From Hermodice carunculata (Eukaryota > Annelida > Polychaeta > Eunicida > Amphinomidae), in assembly GCA_964020975.1 (NCBI GenBank), contig OZ026626.1, positions 13,800,249 to 13,864,248 on the forward strand: 64,000 nucleotides of DNA. Direction: 5' to 3'. Positions within the stretch are counted from its first letter, which is position 1. Every line of letters starts with the position of its first letter. A program made the position numbers and the translations under genes. The notes beneath the pieces are model-generated. The model had not been told where the DNA came from and ran no database searches. It worked only from the letters and a program-made list of their open reading frames with translations. Below, piece after piece: positions 13,300 to 26,223 of this stretch.

Positions 13300-16200
13300 C
13301 CCAGGGCCACTGTCAGCTGCTTCCAAGCCATTTGACATGTGGTAGAAAGTTTCTCCTGCAGTTTCTGTACATGTTCTGGAGGCTCATTCCCTTGGTCCAT
13401 ATGGAGACCGAATAGGCAACCAAACATAACAATAGCCTCCTTACTACTTTCTCCTCTATACTTTCTGCTGATTGGTTAGTGAGAGCATTGCATTCACGCC
13501 ACTTGTTGAATTGATCATCTAACTTTGTGCCAGCACTGTAGCTATCGCAAAAAATCTCGTGATCTGGAATTCTAGATAGCCCATCAGTATTCTGACATTT
13601 CTTGCCTTCCCAATGGTTGATCACCATATCTTACTGGCTCAGGTCCTCTTATCATCTAGACAGGTGCTCGTAAATAAGCAATCTTCATGAGCCATGCCAG
13701 ATTTGCATATGAGTCCTAACCACAAACCTCCTGTCTAGCAAATAATGTTGACACTGCCTGGTAAATTTTATCACTGCCCGTAAGTCCTTCCTGGTCATAT
13801 AATACTTCCTCTGAACTGCTGTGAAAGACTAACTTCCATAAGCTATCACCCAGAATTGTCCATCCTGTAAATAACCTAACTCAGGCATGACATTCCAGGT
13901 AAGATTTACCTTCCCTCTGTGGGAAACCTAAAACAGGAGCTTTCACTAGGGAAGACTTAAGTTGGTCAAATGCCCTCTGGTGCTGTACCTCCCACACAAA
14001 TTATTCTTGGAACCTGTCAACTCATACATACAAATGTTTACCTCCACAGACTCTGGAATACTTTCCAGGTGGTAATTTGCAAAGTCCAAGACTGACTCAA
14101 TTTTCTTAGTACTATGCAGCTCTGGCCAAGTGATAACAGCCTTTACCATATCTGGATCAACTCTCACATCTTCTTCTGAAACAATTTTTTCCAATAATTT
14201 GACTTTTTGTTGGAATAATGAGAACAGTTGGGGTTTCAACTTGGTCTGATTTTTTTCAAAACATCTCAAACACCTGCTGAAGATTATCAGAATAATTCTG
14301 AATGGAACTTCCAAGCACTACAATGTCATCAAGACAAGTTAGAAGGCTCAAGCGTTAAACCCCTCAGCACAATATTAATCACCCTCATGAAAGTTGCCAG
14401 AGCATAACATAGACCAAACGCCTTTTTCCGATGTTTTAATAAGCCATATTTGGTGGGAAATGTCACTTTATGCTGATCACTTTCTTTGGTCCGAATTTGA
14501 GAGAGGCCACTAGTATTGTATACAGAGGAAAAATGGATGTTACCCCCTTAAGTGTCCAAACATTCTTTGATCAAGGGCAAAAAGTTAGTTTCTTGACTAT
14601 GACCTTGTTTATTTCTCAATAAGCCATGTACCAGCACACTTTGGCCACATTGTTTTGTACCAATACTGGCAAATGTGGCCTACTTTGATGAGGTAGGCTG
14701 AATGAGCTCTAAATGCAACATCTGCTTTAAGTGCTTCTCCCCTATGCCTTGAAAAGGCAAAGGACATTGCCTCATTCTGTGCTCTCCGTAGTTGCCACTT
14801 GAGTGTGGATCTTATTTGTTATAGGAGTGAAACGACCAAGATCCAGGTCATTGTGATAGAATAATTCAGAATATTCCTTCAGTAATACCAAAAGCTTCTG
14901 AGCTTCCTCCCTTGACAAGTTCAACATTCACCATTCTACCAAGGATTGCAAATGTTCATGTTCCTTTCTGGGATACATTTGTGATGCAGGGTCAGCACTT
15001 ACACCTTTAAGATTGTAGGCCCCAGAAAGTCTGTAGTTCATTAAAGGTGGTGAATCACTTCTTTCTTTGTATCAATCGTTGATATAATCTGATCAGATCT
15101 CCTCCATCTGCACGGAACACCCCACCAAAGTACCTGGAATCAGAGTACCAAATGTATCTAAAAAATTAATAAAAGGAATAGGTTCCTTCTCTCCTCCAAC
15201 CACTAGCTCTGTTAGGTCCATTGTTAATTGGAGTGACCACATACTCACCGGGATAGGCGTCCTCAATTCCTCCAATTTACATAAATCTGGCAATTTTGGG
15301 GGCATCAATAACCTTTTTGTCAGCTTTACCTTGTACATAGCAAAGTCATAATCTCCTGTTTGTCAAAGAGTAGCTGGAAGGAGAGCATATCCTATGATAA
15401 GAACATTGCACTTTAGGTCCACTACACCACTTTAGGAAAGAAGGAAGTCTAACCTTCAATTTCTTGGGTTGGCTGCTTGGGCAAACAATGCACCTCAGGA
15501 AAATTTATTTTTTTGCTAAGGACAACCTCAGACCAGGCACCTGATGTGCTACCCTACTGCCTTCTTTTGCCACACCTTTAAGAGATAATTGCTCCCCTGA
15601 TTTAGCATTTAATCAGAATGGTTATGCAAAGTCTGGACTGACTAACCAAAATTTTCTCTAAATGATACCTCCTGCAAAACAAAACTATTTACATCAGGAG
15701 TGTCATGCTTTCTCTAACTACTTCATCCTATCTCCTTATTTACAACATCACCAACATCAATCTTAAGGCTTGCTGAGTGACCAGTTCCTACAACTGAGGT
15801 TTGCTTAACCCCTCCACCAGTGTTGAAGAAGCGTTAACACCAGGAGAACACTTTAGTGGGCATAATATGGACTCTCAGTAAAAATGTAATGTGCTCCACC
15901 ATTGAAATCACAAACCCTTTCTTATGATCAAGTACCACCTGAAAACCTGACTTGGACTTGCTACTGCCAGCTTCTGTACATTTCCTGAGAGAGAACCCCT
16001 TGAACAGGCCAAATATACTCTTTATGGCTTCCTGCATCCCATTTCTTTATTCCGACTGCAACAGAATTCTCTATTAATGAGCCTGACCTGTCCTTCAAAG
16101 GCTTACCCTTCTCATAGTGTCTTCCCCTATTCCAGCTTTCTTGAGACAAAGACTGCAACTGATGAAAGATCTAATCCTTAAACTTTTTCCTATATATGAT

Positions 16201-16650
16201 GTTGTAAATTTGTGCATGGATCTTCCTTAAATGCAGTGCTTTTTGTGGTCTTTTGACTCCTAGCTCGAGACTAAAGGAGCGGCCAAATAATTTATACATC
16301 CCTCCAAGAATGCTTCCTCAGTCTTGATTTGGATGATGAAGGCAGCACCCTGGTCATGAGGGTAACTGCCCCTGGCTAGTTTCTGAGCATGCTACAGCAA
16401 CCCCTCCAAACTCCCCTCTGGCCTCTGCTTCAACATAGAAAGCTGTCATTGTACACTAGCAGGAGGGTCCTTCCTTCAACACAGATGATATAATTTCCTG
16501 GCCAATATCCAAAATCCTCCCTTAATGCCTCCTTGAAACTCCTGAAAAAGCCCAGGGCCTTAGCATACAAACCATCACTGAGACAGTCTAGTTTGGCACA
16601 GCCCACTCTTATGGTAAAGGGACAAGAAGTTTTGAAGAACATGACTCACA
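13300..16650 (-). mobile_element. Old Ty3/Gypsy-type retroelement fossil
   Basis: Read on the minus strand, the parts fall in the usual order. Gag-like sequence lies at about 15.8-16.65 kb, a probable protease/linker region at about 15.0-15.8 kb, and reverse transcriptase at about 14.0-14.8 kb. The RT part ends in the Gypsy-type VDPDMVKAVITWPE block and a FANYHLESIPE-type block, where related elements have the LGFANYYRRFI region. The RNase H tail, with the DGLSRIP signature, is at about 13.55-13.63 kb. I could not identify LTRs or an integrase region. The copy is heavily broken (well over ten breaks) and much older than the element at 44.6-54.4 kb. Family assignment rests on the RT and RNase H signatures. 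Confidence 0.82.
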
Positions 16651-17521
16651 GTTAGATAGTCTTATCAGCTTTGAGAAACCATACCAGCAGAGATGTTTTC
16701 TGGGAACATTAGTTTTTTAAAAGCAGTTCAGCACTTAAAACGTTGTTTTGTCCATACACACATTACATCGAAAGTTAATCACTTGCTTTCATATCAATAA
16801 AAATGCAATCTAAGAATAGTGTAATGTCTTTTTTTTTGCTTTTAAGACATGTTAGAATATCAATAGAATTTTCCTGCCGGCCATTTTGGTACAATCAAAA
16901 CATGTTGCAAAGGGCCAATGGTGGGCCCAGGAGAAATTTGGTTCTTCCCACATGACATGAACTGATATACACCACAGTGCATGCTTGCTGCCTGTCTGCA
17001 AGGCATGAATTTGCCTGGCCACTAAAACAGCCTACAGGCTATTGGCTAAATCCAGAAAGAGGTTTATTTATTGATTTAACTGCACCCACTGAGGGGATGT
17101 GTTTCTTGCTGAATCAGAAAATGCTTGTTACTAAAATGTAATGGTGTTGGAAAGCACTGATAACAGGAGCTAAGTTACCCTTTTTTCAGTGCTCAAAATG
17201 AAGTTTTCTACTTTTGTATGTAAGCTCCTATATTACAGCTGCAAAAGCGTAAGATCAAAAACAAAAGTTAAAATTGACAAAAGCTGGGTTCAATATGTAT
17301 CTGGCAAGCTATATTTCCTAGCATATTAATGGTCTCTGTCTTATATTATCCACACTTCTTTGCATATAATATTAAAGTCGGAAATAAATTTTTAAAAAAG
17401 AGCCGAACACCTTCAATATCCATATTCAGTTTTTTAAGGGAAAAACTGTTTATCGAATTATAAAAATTATCTGGATAGCAAAGTTACCTCACAGGTGTAG
17501 CAAATTCTTCAATGGTTTAAA
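16651..17521. other. Gene-free stretch
   Basis: No protein signal. It may contain the unrecognised leader or LTR of the fossil to its left, but I found no matching direct repeat. Confidence 0.35.
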
Positions 17522-17549
17522 TCATCATTATTATTATTATTATTATTAA

Positions 17550-17648
<99 letters not shown>
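17522..17648. repeat. (ATT)n trinucleotide microsatellite
   Basis: About 40 ATT/TTA units with one early AAT interruption. Confidence 0.96.
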
Positions 17649-20614
17649 TTACTTTTACTTTCGTCTACATTAAAAGACACAACTCCCAAGTATATTTTTC
17701 AAGATTTCTTTTTTCGTTTCATAGGATACATCCATTTCCTTATGTTGATTTGTGTTTGTCACCTGAAACTGTAAAGCAATCAACCAACACAGCAATTATG
17801 AAGACAGTTTTGATAGATATTACTTTTGAGGCACATGGAACTTTATAAGATAGATAGCACTGCATATATCACTATTGCTACTACTTATTGCTTGATGTAT
17901 GTGGCATCACAGGCATGGTATTTGCAAATTAATTATTTTGCCAGGTAATGCCTTTAATGCTAATGACATTAATATTATCATTAGAATATGCATAATAATA
18001 ACAAATTCCTTGTGGAAATGTTTGCAGGTGGTGTATGCTACAGGTAGTGTGACAGCAATATGATTTGAATCCAGGCATAAAGTGGTGGTGGTACTTTTCG
18101 ATTTAGAATGACAATGATGCGTCTTGGTAGTATGTAGTATAATTACTGATTTCCAACCAGAGGCACATTCCAGCACATGCTCTGGGACAAGCTGCTTGCG
18201 CCACAAAGAAGATACACAAGGAACTTTGACACATTCCCCAGCTACAAGCTGGCGTACTTTTGAAGGCATGGCTGAAAAATGCAGGATGACATTTTTGCAA
18301 AGATGGAAGGCCTCTTGGACAATTAACCATTTGGAGGTTACCATAAACTTTGTTATCAGATGTACACTGAAAAAAAAAACTTAAACAAGTTCTTAAGAAG
18401 TGGAAGCCACAATAAAGTGATGAAAGTATCCAGCCTGCTCCTAAGTGGACTTGATCAATGCACTCTACAACACAGGAAACTAATCCGAGAAAGTGTGTTG
18501 TATGTCACAAGGAAAAAATGTTAAAGATAGAAGGATAAAGGAAAAAATTATACTCTGTCAGATTGTAACTGCAAGCAACCCACTCTGAATGCAGCTTAAA
18601 TCAGAAAAGACCGTAGACTTTTGACTGCACGTAAGGAGAAACATCTCATAGCCGTAGAAGTATGTTATAAAGACTATGCAAGAACTAAATCCCTGGAAAG
18701 TCTTCAAATGCAAAGAGAAATGGATAGTGAGAATACAGAATATGATCAAGCATTCAGAGAACTTTGCAGTATCATAAAGACGACAGTTTTTGGCCAATTA
18801 GAAGTTGTCAAGATAAAACATAAATTGAGGAATAAATTTATTGAGCTACTTGTTCAAAAAGGAGTTGAACATTTCAAATGCAGAACTTAGAAGCTGCAAT
18901 GTTGCATACTTAAATGTATGGTGCGAGCTTTCCTTCTGGCATCCAAAATATCGATCTGAAAGTGAGCTAGTATACTGCAACAAAGTGCCAAAAGGTAAAA
19001 TTGTAGTAACTGGCCTATTGCAATCCAGTAGTAGTAGCATAGACGATTATTTTGATAGTAGCATTGGCAATTATCAGTCTATTCCTGAAAAAAGTATATA
19101 CCGGTTTACTACACTGCCAAAGCTGTCCATTCAGCTCTATGCAAAATTGAGCAGACCTTTATGGCCAATATAACAGATGAAGCTATTGTAATTCCAGTTG
19201 TAGTATATAATCTGTTAGCATGGAAAAAAACTGATTTTGATGCAGATGTGGATGTATAACAGGGGTGAGTTGCCACTGACGACCCTGTCCATCATATATT
19301 TGTATCACTAGGCCAAGACTTGCTACACAATGCAGCAAAGAATATAATCAAGACACCAAAATATATTTCCCTGCTCAAGACTGTGTAAAAACTTACTGGT
19401 TGTGCTGAAATCATTACTTAACTGAATCACTTCGGTCATGGTCTCTCATATGACCAAGTACTCGCTCTGAAGACATTCCAAGCAGAAGGCCAAAGACCAC
19501 AGTTAAAATCCTTCTATTTTTCATATTAGCATTTTGCAGTCTAAAGAAGAATGCATTTTGGTATTTTAAAATTTCTTGAACGTCATTCAACAGATACAAA
19601 TGTCACAAAAAAGGGATGAATTTTCGTCATATAATTCCAAGCTCATTAATTTGTGATAAATGAAATACGAAACAATACCTAGATGTCAACTTTGTATAAG
19701 TGTGTGACCAGTGCACTTGCCGGGGTCACATCATTGTCCTTCCCCACCATAAAGTTCCCACCTGGCCTGGAAAACAGTACACCTGTATGACCACCAATGA
19801 AGCAATTCTGTGATGCAGCACACATGACCTAGCTAACTTTACTGAAGCAGAAGCTACAGCATGCTGAAAACACAGTATTTTTAACAATTACGGACTATCT
19901 CCCTTGGTTTGCCCAACCAGCCATGAGCAAAAGCAAGCAAAATATTGTAAAATATTTACCTCGGTCTCAAAAGTAACAATAACAAACATATGTATTTTAA
20001 AGTAAAAGTTCTAATCGTGCACATTCACAAAGTGCAATATTCCATTAGGTAATAATTTAATGTAGGCTACAGTTAAAACTAAAGAAGATCTATTAAACAC
20101 ATTTTATGCTATCACAGGTAATGCAGTATACTGCAGGCAAGCATACAGGCCCTCAGAACTTTGAACTGGACTTGCAACTCCTTTACCAGAAACCAGATGA
20201 TCACTTGCAAGCCAACTTGAAAGACTTTGCATAGGTCCTTTCATGCCCCTCTCTACGTTTTGATGATACAGAATCCAATCTGAAGGAAGGCCTTGGGAAT
20301 GAAAGACCTGCATGGAGTGGGTTCAACTGTATCATTAGGAAACACAATATAACATCCAAAAGTGTGATTGGACAGTGCCAACTGGGTGATGATTCAACAA
20401 CAGAACTATCCACTGTTCATACGGTCCTGCAACCACAAGGTAGCAGACAATGGAATCTTACTACATGCTAATCATGCAGCACAGAACGGTGAACATACAA
20501 TAGTCATCAGATCTCCTGATACAGATATCAGTCTCTTTGCTTGCCATTTCCAACATGAAATACCTGCATGCCTTCTGGCTTGGAAAGAAGGTAAAACCTG
20601 AAATACTTTCCTGG

Positions 20615-21045
20615 GGCCGTATTCACAAAGAGTTCAATCTGATCCTGAATGTAATACTAAAATGAAAGTCAGTGTACCTTTGGGCCTTGAACTGTTGAAT
20701 CGTTGCCCTAATGTGTAATCCAAACTTGCATGGTTAACTAATCTATGTTCTCGGCTGTAATATGAGCATTGGAATTGAAGTTTTCGTTTTATTAAATCAA
20801 TCTTGATTTAATCCAGATTTTATCCTTGATCAAAAGATTAAATACTGGATCAAATTAAAATTGATTTAATAAAAAGAACCTCTATATCATTAAGTTAAGT
20901 TTGTAGCCAAGAACATGTGTTGGCTAATCCTTAAAGTTTTGATCAAACGTTGAGCCAAGAAATCAGTAATTTAGGGCCCAAACGACATCGATTTTAATTC
21001 GGGATTAAAGTTAGGATGAGATCAACCTTTTTTGTGAATACGGCC
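20615..21045. mobile_element. 431-bp MITE with ~33-bp terminal inverted repeats
   Basis: The left end reads GGCCGTATTCACAAA, continuing through a GTTCAATCTGATCCT-type stretch. The right end, reverse-complemented, reads GGCCGTATTCACAAA, continuing through GGTTGATCTCATCCT. CCTGG just before and ACTGG just after form a near-perfect 5-bp target duplication. The interior is rich in ATTAAATC / GATTTAAT inverted motifs and has no coding capacity. The GGCCGTATTCACAAA-type end is one I associate with non-autonomous DNA transposons of marine invertebrates; I do not assign the superfamily. It inserted into the decayed gene between its SPDTD and GCD segments. Confidence 0.88.
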
Positions 21046-21189
21046 ACTGGATATCACAACAGTTGCCAAGCAGACTGGGGCCCAAGTGTGTAAGCCCCTT
21101 AGAAGGCTTACACGCCTTCACAGGATGTGATTCCATGAGTGCCTTTGGTGGTTAAAGGAAAAAGGTGGTAAAAGGAAAAAAAAGTGATA

Positions 21190-21510
21190 GGCCTACCAGG
21201 TCTCTTTTTGCTTTTGGCAAGAAGTGATAAAATTTAGCTTTTGAGTGGTGAGGCCTATGCCTTTTGGAAACACTATAGTCTGCAGTTACTGAAGTATATT
21301 TCAAATGTTGAGAAAATTGGTTTAAAACCACCAGTTGCGTTTTATGGGCGACTGCCTGTCTCAAGTCAGGAGTGAAATTTGTTTTTTCCCATTCATATTG
21401 GAAGACGGATATTGATACTTTGATACCTCTGTAATCTCTTCACTCTCATTGTTGGGTTTAAAATTTATAAATATGGATCATGTTTCTCTAAATTATTTGA
21501 GTCTAATCAA
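21190..21510 (+). repeat. Dispersed repeat, copy 2 (also at 7.43-7.75 kb)
   Basis: Shares several 12-20 base blocks with copy 1. It lies inside the decayed nuclease-like gene, between the HAFTGCD and VCDIYG segments, so it is probably an intron or linker of that family. A third, weaker copy is suggested at 21,980-22,130 (AGGAGTGAAA and GGGTCATGTAG-type blocks). Confidence 0.65.
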
Positions 21511-21890
21511 AAAGGAGGCAGACTTCTGGTCAAACTTTGCAGGTGCTCGGTGCTGAAAAGCATATGCAAGCAAGCCTGATCAATGCTTGTGGAAAATTTG
21601 TCTGTGACATTTACGGATAACATAGATACACTGATGTAAATGAATCCCACTACAATCTATTCTGTACCCAAAACAGTAAAGCCACAGCTTACCATCATGC
21701 GAGGATGCCCTTATGAAGCGTGCCAAGCGTGCAAACTATCAGGCTGCCATGTAGCACCAGGTTATCAACCCTTTACTTTAGATACCAAACCCAAATGGGC
21801 TTGGTCCAAGGGAAAGTAATACTAGTTGACTGGATGTCAATGCCCAAAGGCAATACTTGAAGTCATCCTTTATAGGTGGACTGGCCAAAG

Positions 21891-23462
21891 TGTGGCCCAA
21901 CATTGCAAAACACTAATGATGAAGAAAATATGTAAATGTTTCTGACTTTATCCTCAAGTATTAATATAATGTACTGTCCTTGAACCCACTGTTTAACTTA
22001 AGGAGTGAAACACAATTCTATTATATGTTTGGGGCTCTCTCCATCGCATTTCTATCTTCCAACCTTGAAATGTGTGACTGGATTCTGTAAACTTGGGTCA
22101 TGTAGTTACTTCTTATAATTGGTCCAAATTTGTATGGCAGTGGCAGGAGAATTTAGTAAATAGGCTATCCTTTAGAGTCCTTAAAAATGTATCACCTTAC
22201 GCTCATTATTAATTGCCAGATGGTTCCATGATAATGAATATGTGGTTTGTAGCTGTACCTGAGGTAACATCTATATGATTTGTCATGTTCATGTCTCCAT
22301 GGGTATACAATGTCCAGCTGCATGTTCCCATCTCTGAACTAACCCAAATATTGCTTAAACATAATCATTCAAAATTTGAACCACTTATTCTGTATAAACA
22401 GTGCCACTTGAAATATATGTCTTAGCCTGGGACTTGTGCTATGAGAATGTTCTGTGTGCTAAATAGGACTAATATGGTCTTACATTTGATTATTACACCA
22501 ATATAAAGATTTAATGCATCAAGTTTATCCTTAATATCTTTAGCACATGCACAGATAAGACATTTCATTGGTACGTGCATCTCATGTTACTTTTAAAGCA
22601 TGTTGGCACCACCCCGGAAAATAAGATGTCGCAAAATGACATCATTTGGTGATTTGAAAACCAATCTTTAAATGGTGTTACCACTACTTTTGGCCACTTC
22701 GCCAGCTTAATAACAAGCATATTCTAATTCATCACATCTATAGTTACAGAATTGTATCGAGAAACGGAAGGGGGAGGCGGTCTCATCGAAAGTCTGACTT
22801 AGCCAATAGACTACTGGCAAAGTGCAAATGAACTTAACTTGGCAATGGGGTGGCTTTGGCCAGTTCTTCTGGGTTATACCCTTTCATATTGACAATTTGA
22901 TCTGTAAAAATTTGCATGACATTCTTCATATCAGTTTGTGCTTAATGAACCAGAGAAAATACCGCGAAGTAAGTTTCCAACAGCAATATCTTTTGCCTCA
23001 ACACATTCACCATGGCCTTCAGGTAAGCCATCTAAATACAAGAGGAAAAGTCAAATAGTTAATAAACAAAATAGGTTTACACATGATGGAAGGACGTCAC
23101 TGCCCACAATAAAAGGCTTAAATGCTCTACAACTCAAAGGAAATTGACCAATACTTTCAAGCAGTGAATAATGCTTCACGCGATTAAAAACAAACAAGCA
23201 ACATATATAATGGTGCTAATGATTGTTATATTTTTATGACACGGACAACAATAATGATGACAATAAATTAATATCAAAAGAAAGAAACTAGGGTGCGCTG
23301 AAATGTCTTCTGTCCATTGATTCTTTGTTGTTGTTATGTGCAAGCCTTGTTTTGGTGCATCTATTGTGTTGACTGGCCCGATATGTTCTTTGCTGACGGG
23401 TGGATTTCTCCGTGTTTGCAGTAACGATCGGTCATACCAGATAGAAACACATAAAATATTGC
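21891..23462. other. Gene-free stretch
   Basis: Apart from the weak third repeat copy near 21.98-22.13 kb, I see nothing supported. Short frames at 22.82-23.15 kb have no recognisable domain. Confidence 0.4.
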
Positions 23463-23463
23463 A

Positions 23464-23528
<65 letters not shown>

Positions 23529-23577
23529 ATATACATTAGTATATATGCATATATATTTGTATGTATATTCGTATATA

Positions 23578-23637
<60 letters not shown>

Positions 23638-23640
23638 TTC
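23463..23640. repeat. (AT)n tract bounded by mirror-complement flanks
   Basis: Two AT tracts surround a short mixed core. The left edge reads ATTCTAATAT and the right edge ATATTAGAAT, which are exact reverse complements. The whole 178-bp block is therefore one near-continuous inverted repeat able to fold on itself. Confidence 0.85.
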
Positions 23641-26223
23641 TATTACAGTGAATATCGCAAATTAGTCATGGGTTAGTTGGAATATACTTTACTTTCTAAT
23701 TCTTGACAATGATAATTAATAGTTACAGTTTAGTGATAATTAATACTACACGTTTATAGGAGTTCCACACATTTATAAGGTGGGGGGGGCATCCATGAAC
23801 CAGGCTTAATTATATGCTGCGTCCATGATATTTAAAATGACGCTGACCAAGATAATGTCAGATGGCGGTAATCTGTCCATGTGGTAAAAAGTAGTTGGGC
23901 GGCAAATATATTTGACTACGACCCATAAAAAAACCATTCGTTGTGTGGTATTTACCGCCCGCCTTTAATGTATGTCAGGTTAAAATCATGATAAACACAA
24001 TTTATCATTTTCGCTTTGCAATCAACACACATTCGTTTACCGTAAATTCAAGAAATTACGTTGGTGTTTAATTTCATGACATAGCCTCTACCTGAAAGAA
24101 ATATTTAATACTTTCTGATTAAGCATGACATTTTATATGGATTCTTCACCTGTGCAAAAAACTCACAATGTGTAATTAACATATGGACTGAAATTTCATG
24201 TTTGATCTGTATGCAGGGACAGATACACTTTTTTGTGCAGTATATTTAAAAAGCTGGTTTTCTTGATTATTTTACAGCACATTTTGAGGTGTGGCCTAGT
24301 CATCTTCATATTTCTTACTTGCGTTGGCGTAATTTCACATCATAAACTCAAGGAATGGGTGAGTCAACGAAAAGTTTTTGTTCCATCATACGTGAATCGA
24401 GAAGAACAGTTATAATATTATGTATTTATTGGGTTTAATTAGGTGGAAACAAAATTTTCATATTACGTGTCCAGAGGTTGACTTTGTGGTTACCTTAGAT
24501 CTCAGGAAGGAGCTTTTCTTGGTGTTGATAGTAAAACCTGTCAAAATTGCAAATACAAAACTCTGCACGAATTTATCAATTTCTCCTTCTAATTTCACCA
24601 AACATGGACTTGTAATATACTAGAAGCTAAGCTTTTTATACGATTTTATTCTGTGGTTAGATTGATATTCTTATAGCACACATTGTCGACATTTGCATAT
24701 TGGGCACTACATTGAACTTTTCTTCCTTCAGCACTGGAAATCAAAGTATACCGTTCAGTGGATAGTGCCCTGTTATCCACGTCTGTTGGACAAAACATGC
24801 AAAAATAAAGTGTAGCGTTAAGGTCTCTGCTCTTACTTAGGGTGCATATAACATAGTGGTACAAAAATTGCCACTGTGTCGCGGTTTTTGTACACAAGCC
24901 CACTGATGTATACATTCTTAGCTTTGTCAACCTCTTTAGTTTCTTTGCATGTAAGAATGAATATTCTAAGATTTATTTGTAAAATGTGAGGGGAGGGACA
25001 TTTTATTCAAGTGTCTGACTGACACCTTAAGAAAGGATCACAACTTTACATTTGGTGTAAAAAAATTGCAATCAGTGGTCATATACAGACAATAATATAA
25101 CTTACATAACCTTGTTTTGTTTTCCTGCTAAAAGGGGTTTTTATGATATTGAATTATTAAGCGTGTACAATTAACAGTAATAACATTTTCCATTTTGGAG
25201 GTCAAATAGTAGCATTTAAAATTGAAATATGGTCTAACAAAAATTGTTACCTTAGTTGTTCCTTTTTTTCTTTACATAGCTGTTAAGTTCACCCTTCCAG
25301 TTTTTCGTGAGGCTTTCTCAAAATGATGTATGCCCAGACCGTTAAAAAGGATGACTAAATAAAAATCCCTTAAACTCTGTGATAACTTTGGCCTACACAC
25401 TTACAAACAATATAGTTGTTATTAACAGCCACCTGTGAAATAATCCGCTCACCTGGAAAAACACATCTAGTGAAATTTTGACTGTAAAATTGTTATCTTA
25501 ACATCACCATTAGTCACCACATCTAACAGCCAATTACTCATTGACTAGATAAAGCTTCTACTGACAGAGGGACACTTTTTCATGTTAATGATTTACATAG
25601 AAGTTAAGATGTTACAGTGACACTATTCGGTATGGATAACAAATTAACACTTCATCATCCCGAAAGTAACAAAAGCTCCATTTTACTAATTTTAAGGTCT
25701 CAGGTACTCCCCGGCACCTTAAAGATATGATTTAAGTTCATATTTTCAAGTTTGCAAAATAGAACATCCCCTCATCCTCCAACCTGTCAAGATGGCGAAT
25801 CTTGAAAGCTAAACGTTCATGTGGAAAAACGTAATTAGTCATACAGTAAATAATGGGACAACAGAAATGTCAATTGTAAGAAACCTGCGGGGGGGGGGGG
25901 GGGGATCACCACTTTGACCAACACTGTGCACTGGATTCCACCTTGACAGCCCCTGCCACTCAGCATTAGCATGTGGGTGGGTGTCCTCACACCCGTATTT
26001 TGAGGCCTCAGCACGTCCTTTTCCAGTTCTGGTGCAGACAACTTTTAAAATCGAGGTCAAGCGATACATTTCACACATAGGTATATTGTGTACATTATGA
26101 GTTTCAAATGATGGATTATCTGTATCCAATAAAAAGGCTACTCCACAAGTAATGAATGAGCCTAAGGAAATATCTATGTCACATACGTCTACATCTTGTT
26201 TTTTGACATTTATCGTAATTATT
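23641..26223. other. Gene-free stretch with a G16 run
   Basis: No supported coding sequence. A G16 homopolymer is at 25,889-25,904. Confidence 0.4.

Larger units (their letters stand above)
18150..21890 (+). pseudogene. Decayed multicopy nuclease-like gene (SPDTD / HAFTGCD family)
   Basis: Pieces of one protein family appear in the right order on the plus strand. An N-terminal part with SWRTFEGMAEK and LQRWKA lies at 18.17-18.34 kb. A YDQAFRELC block is at 18.62-18.89 kb, and a YRSESELVYCNKVP block at 18.84-19.17 kb. RPAWSGFNCII follows at about 20.3 kb. NGILLHANHAAQ plus VIRSPDTDISLFACHF is at 20.37-20.60 kb, and HAFTGCDSMSAFGG at 21,111-21,152. VCDIYG and DVNESHYNLFC are near 21.60-21.66 kb, and a DAL...RANYQAA block is near 21.71-21.75 kb. 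I recall such uncharacterised proteins as multicopy in invertebrates. The spacing of acidic motifs (LLHA.HA, SPDTD, GCD) resembles XPG/FEN PIN-fold nucleases; that function is inference. Stops and frame changes separate the blocks, and a MITE splits the SPDTD and GCD blocks. Confidence 0.75.
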
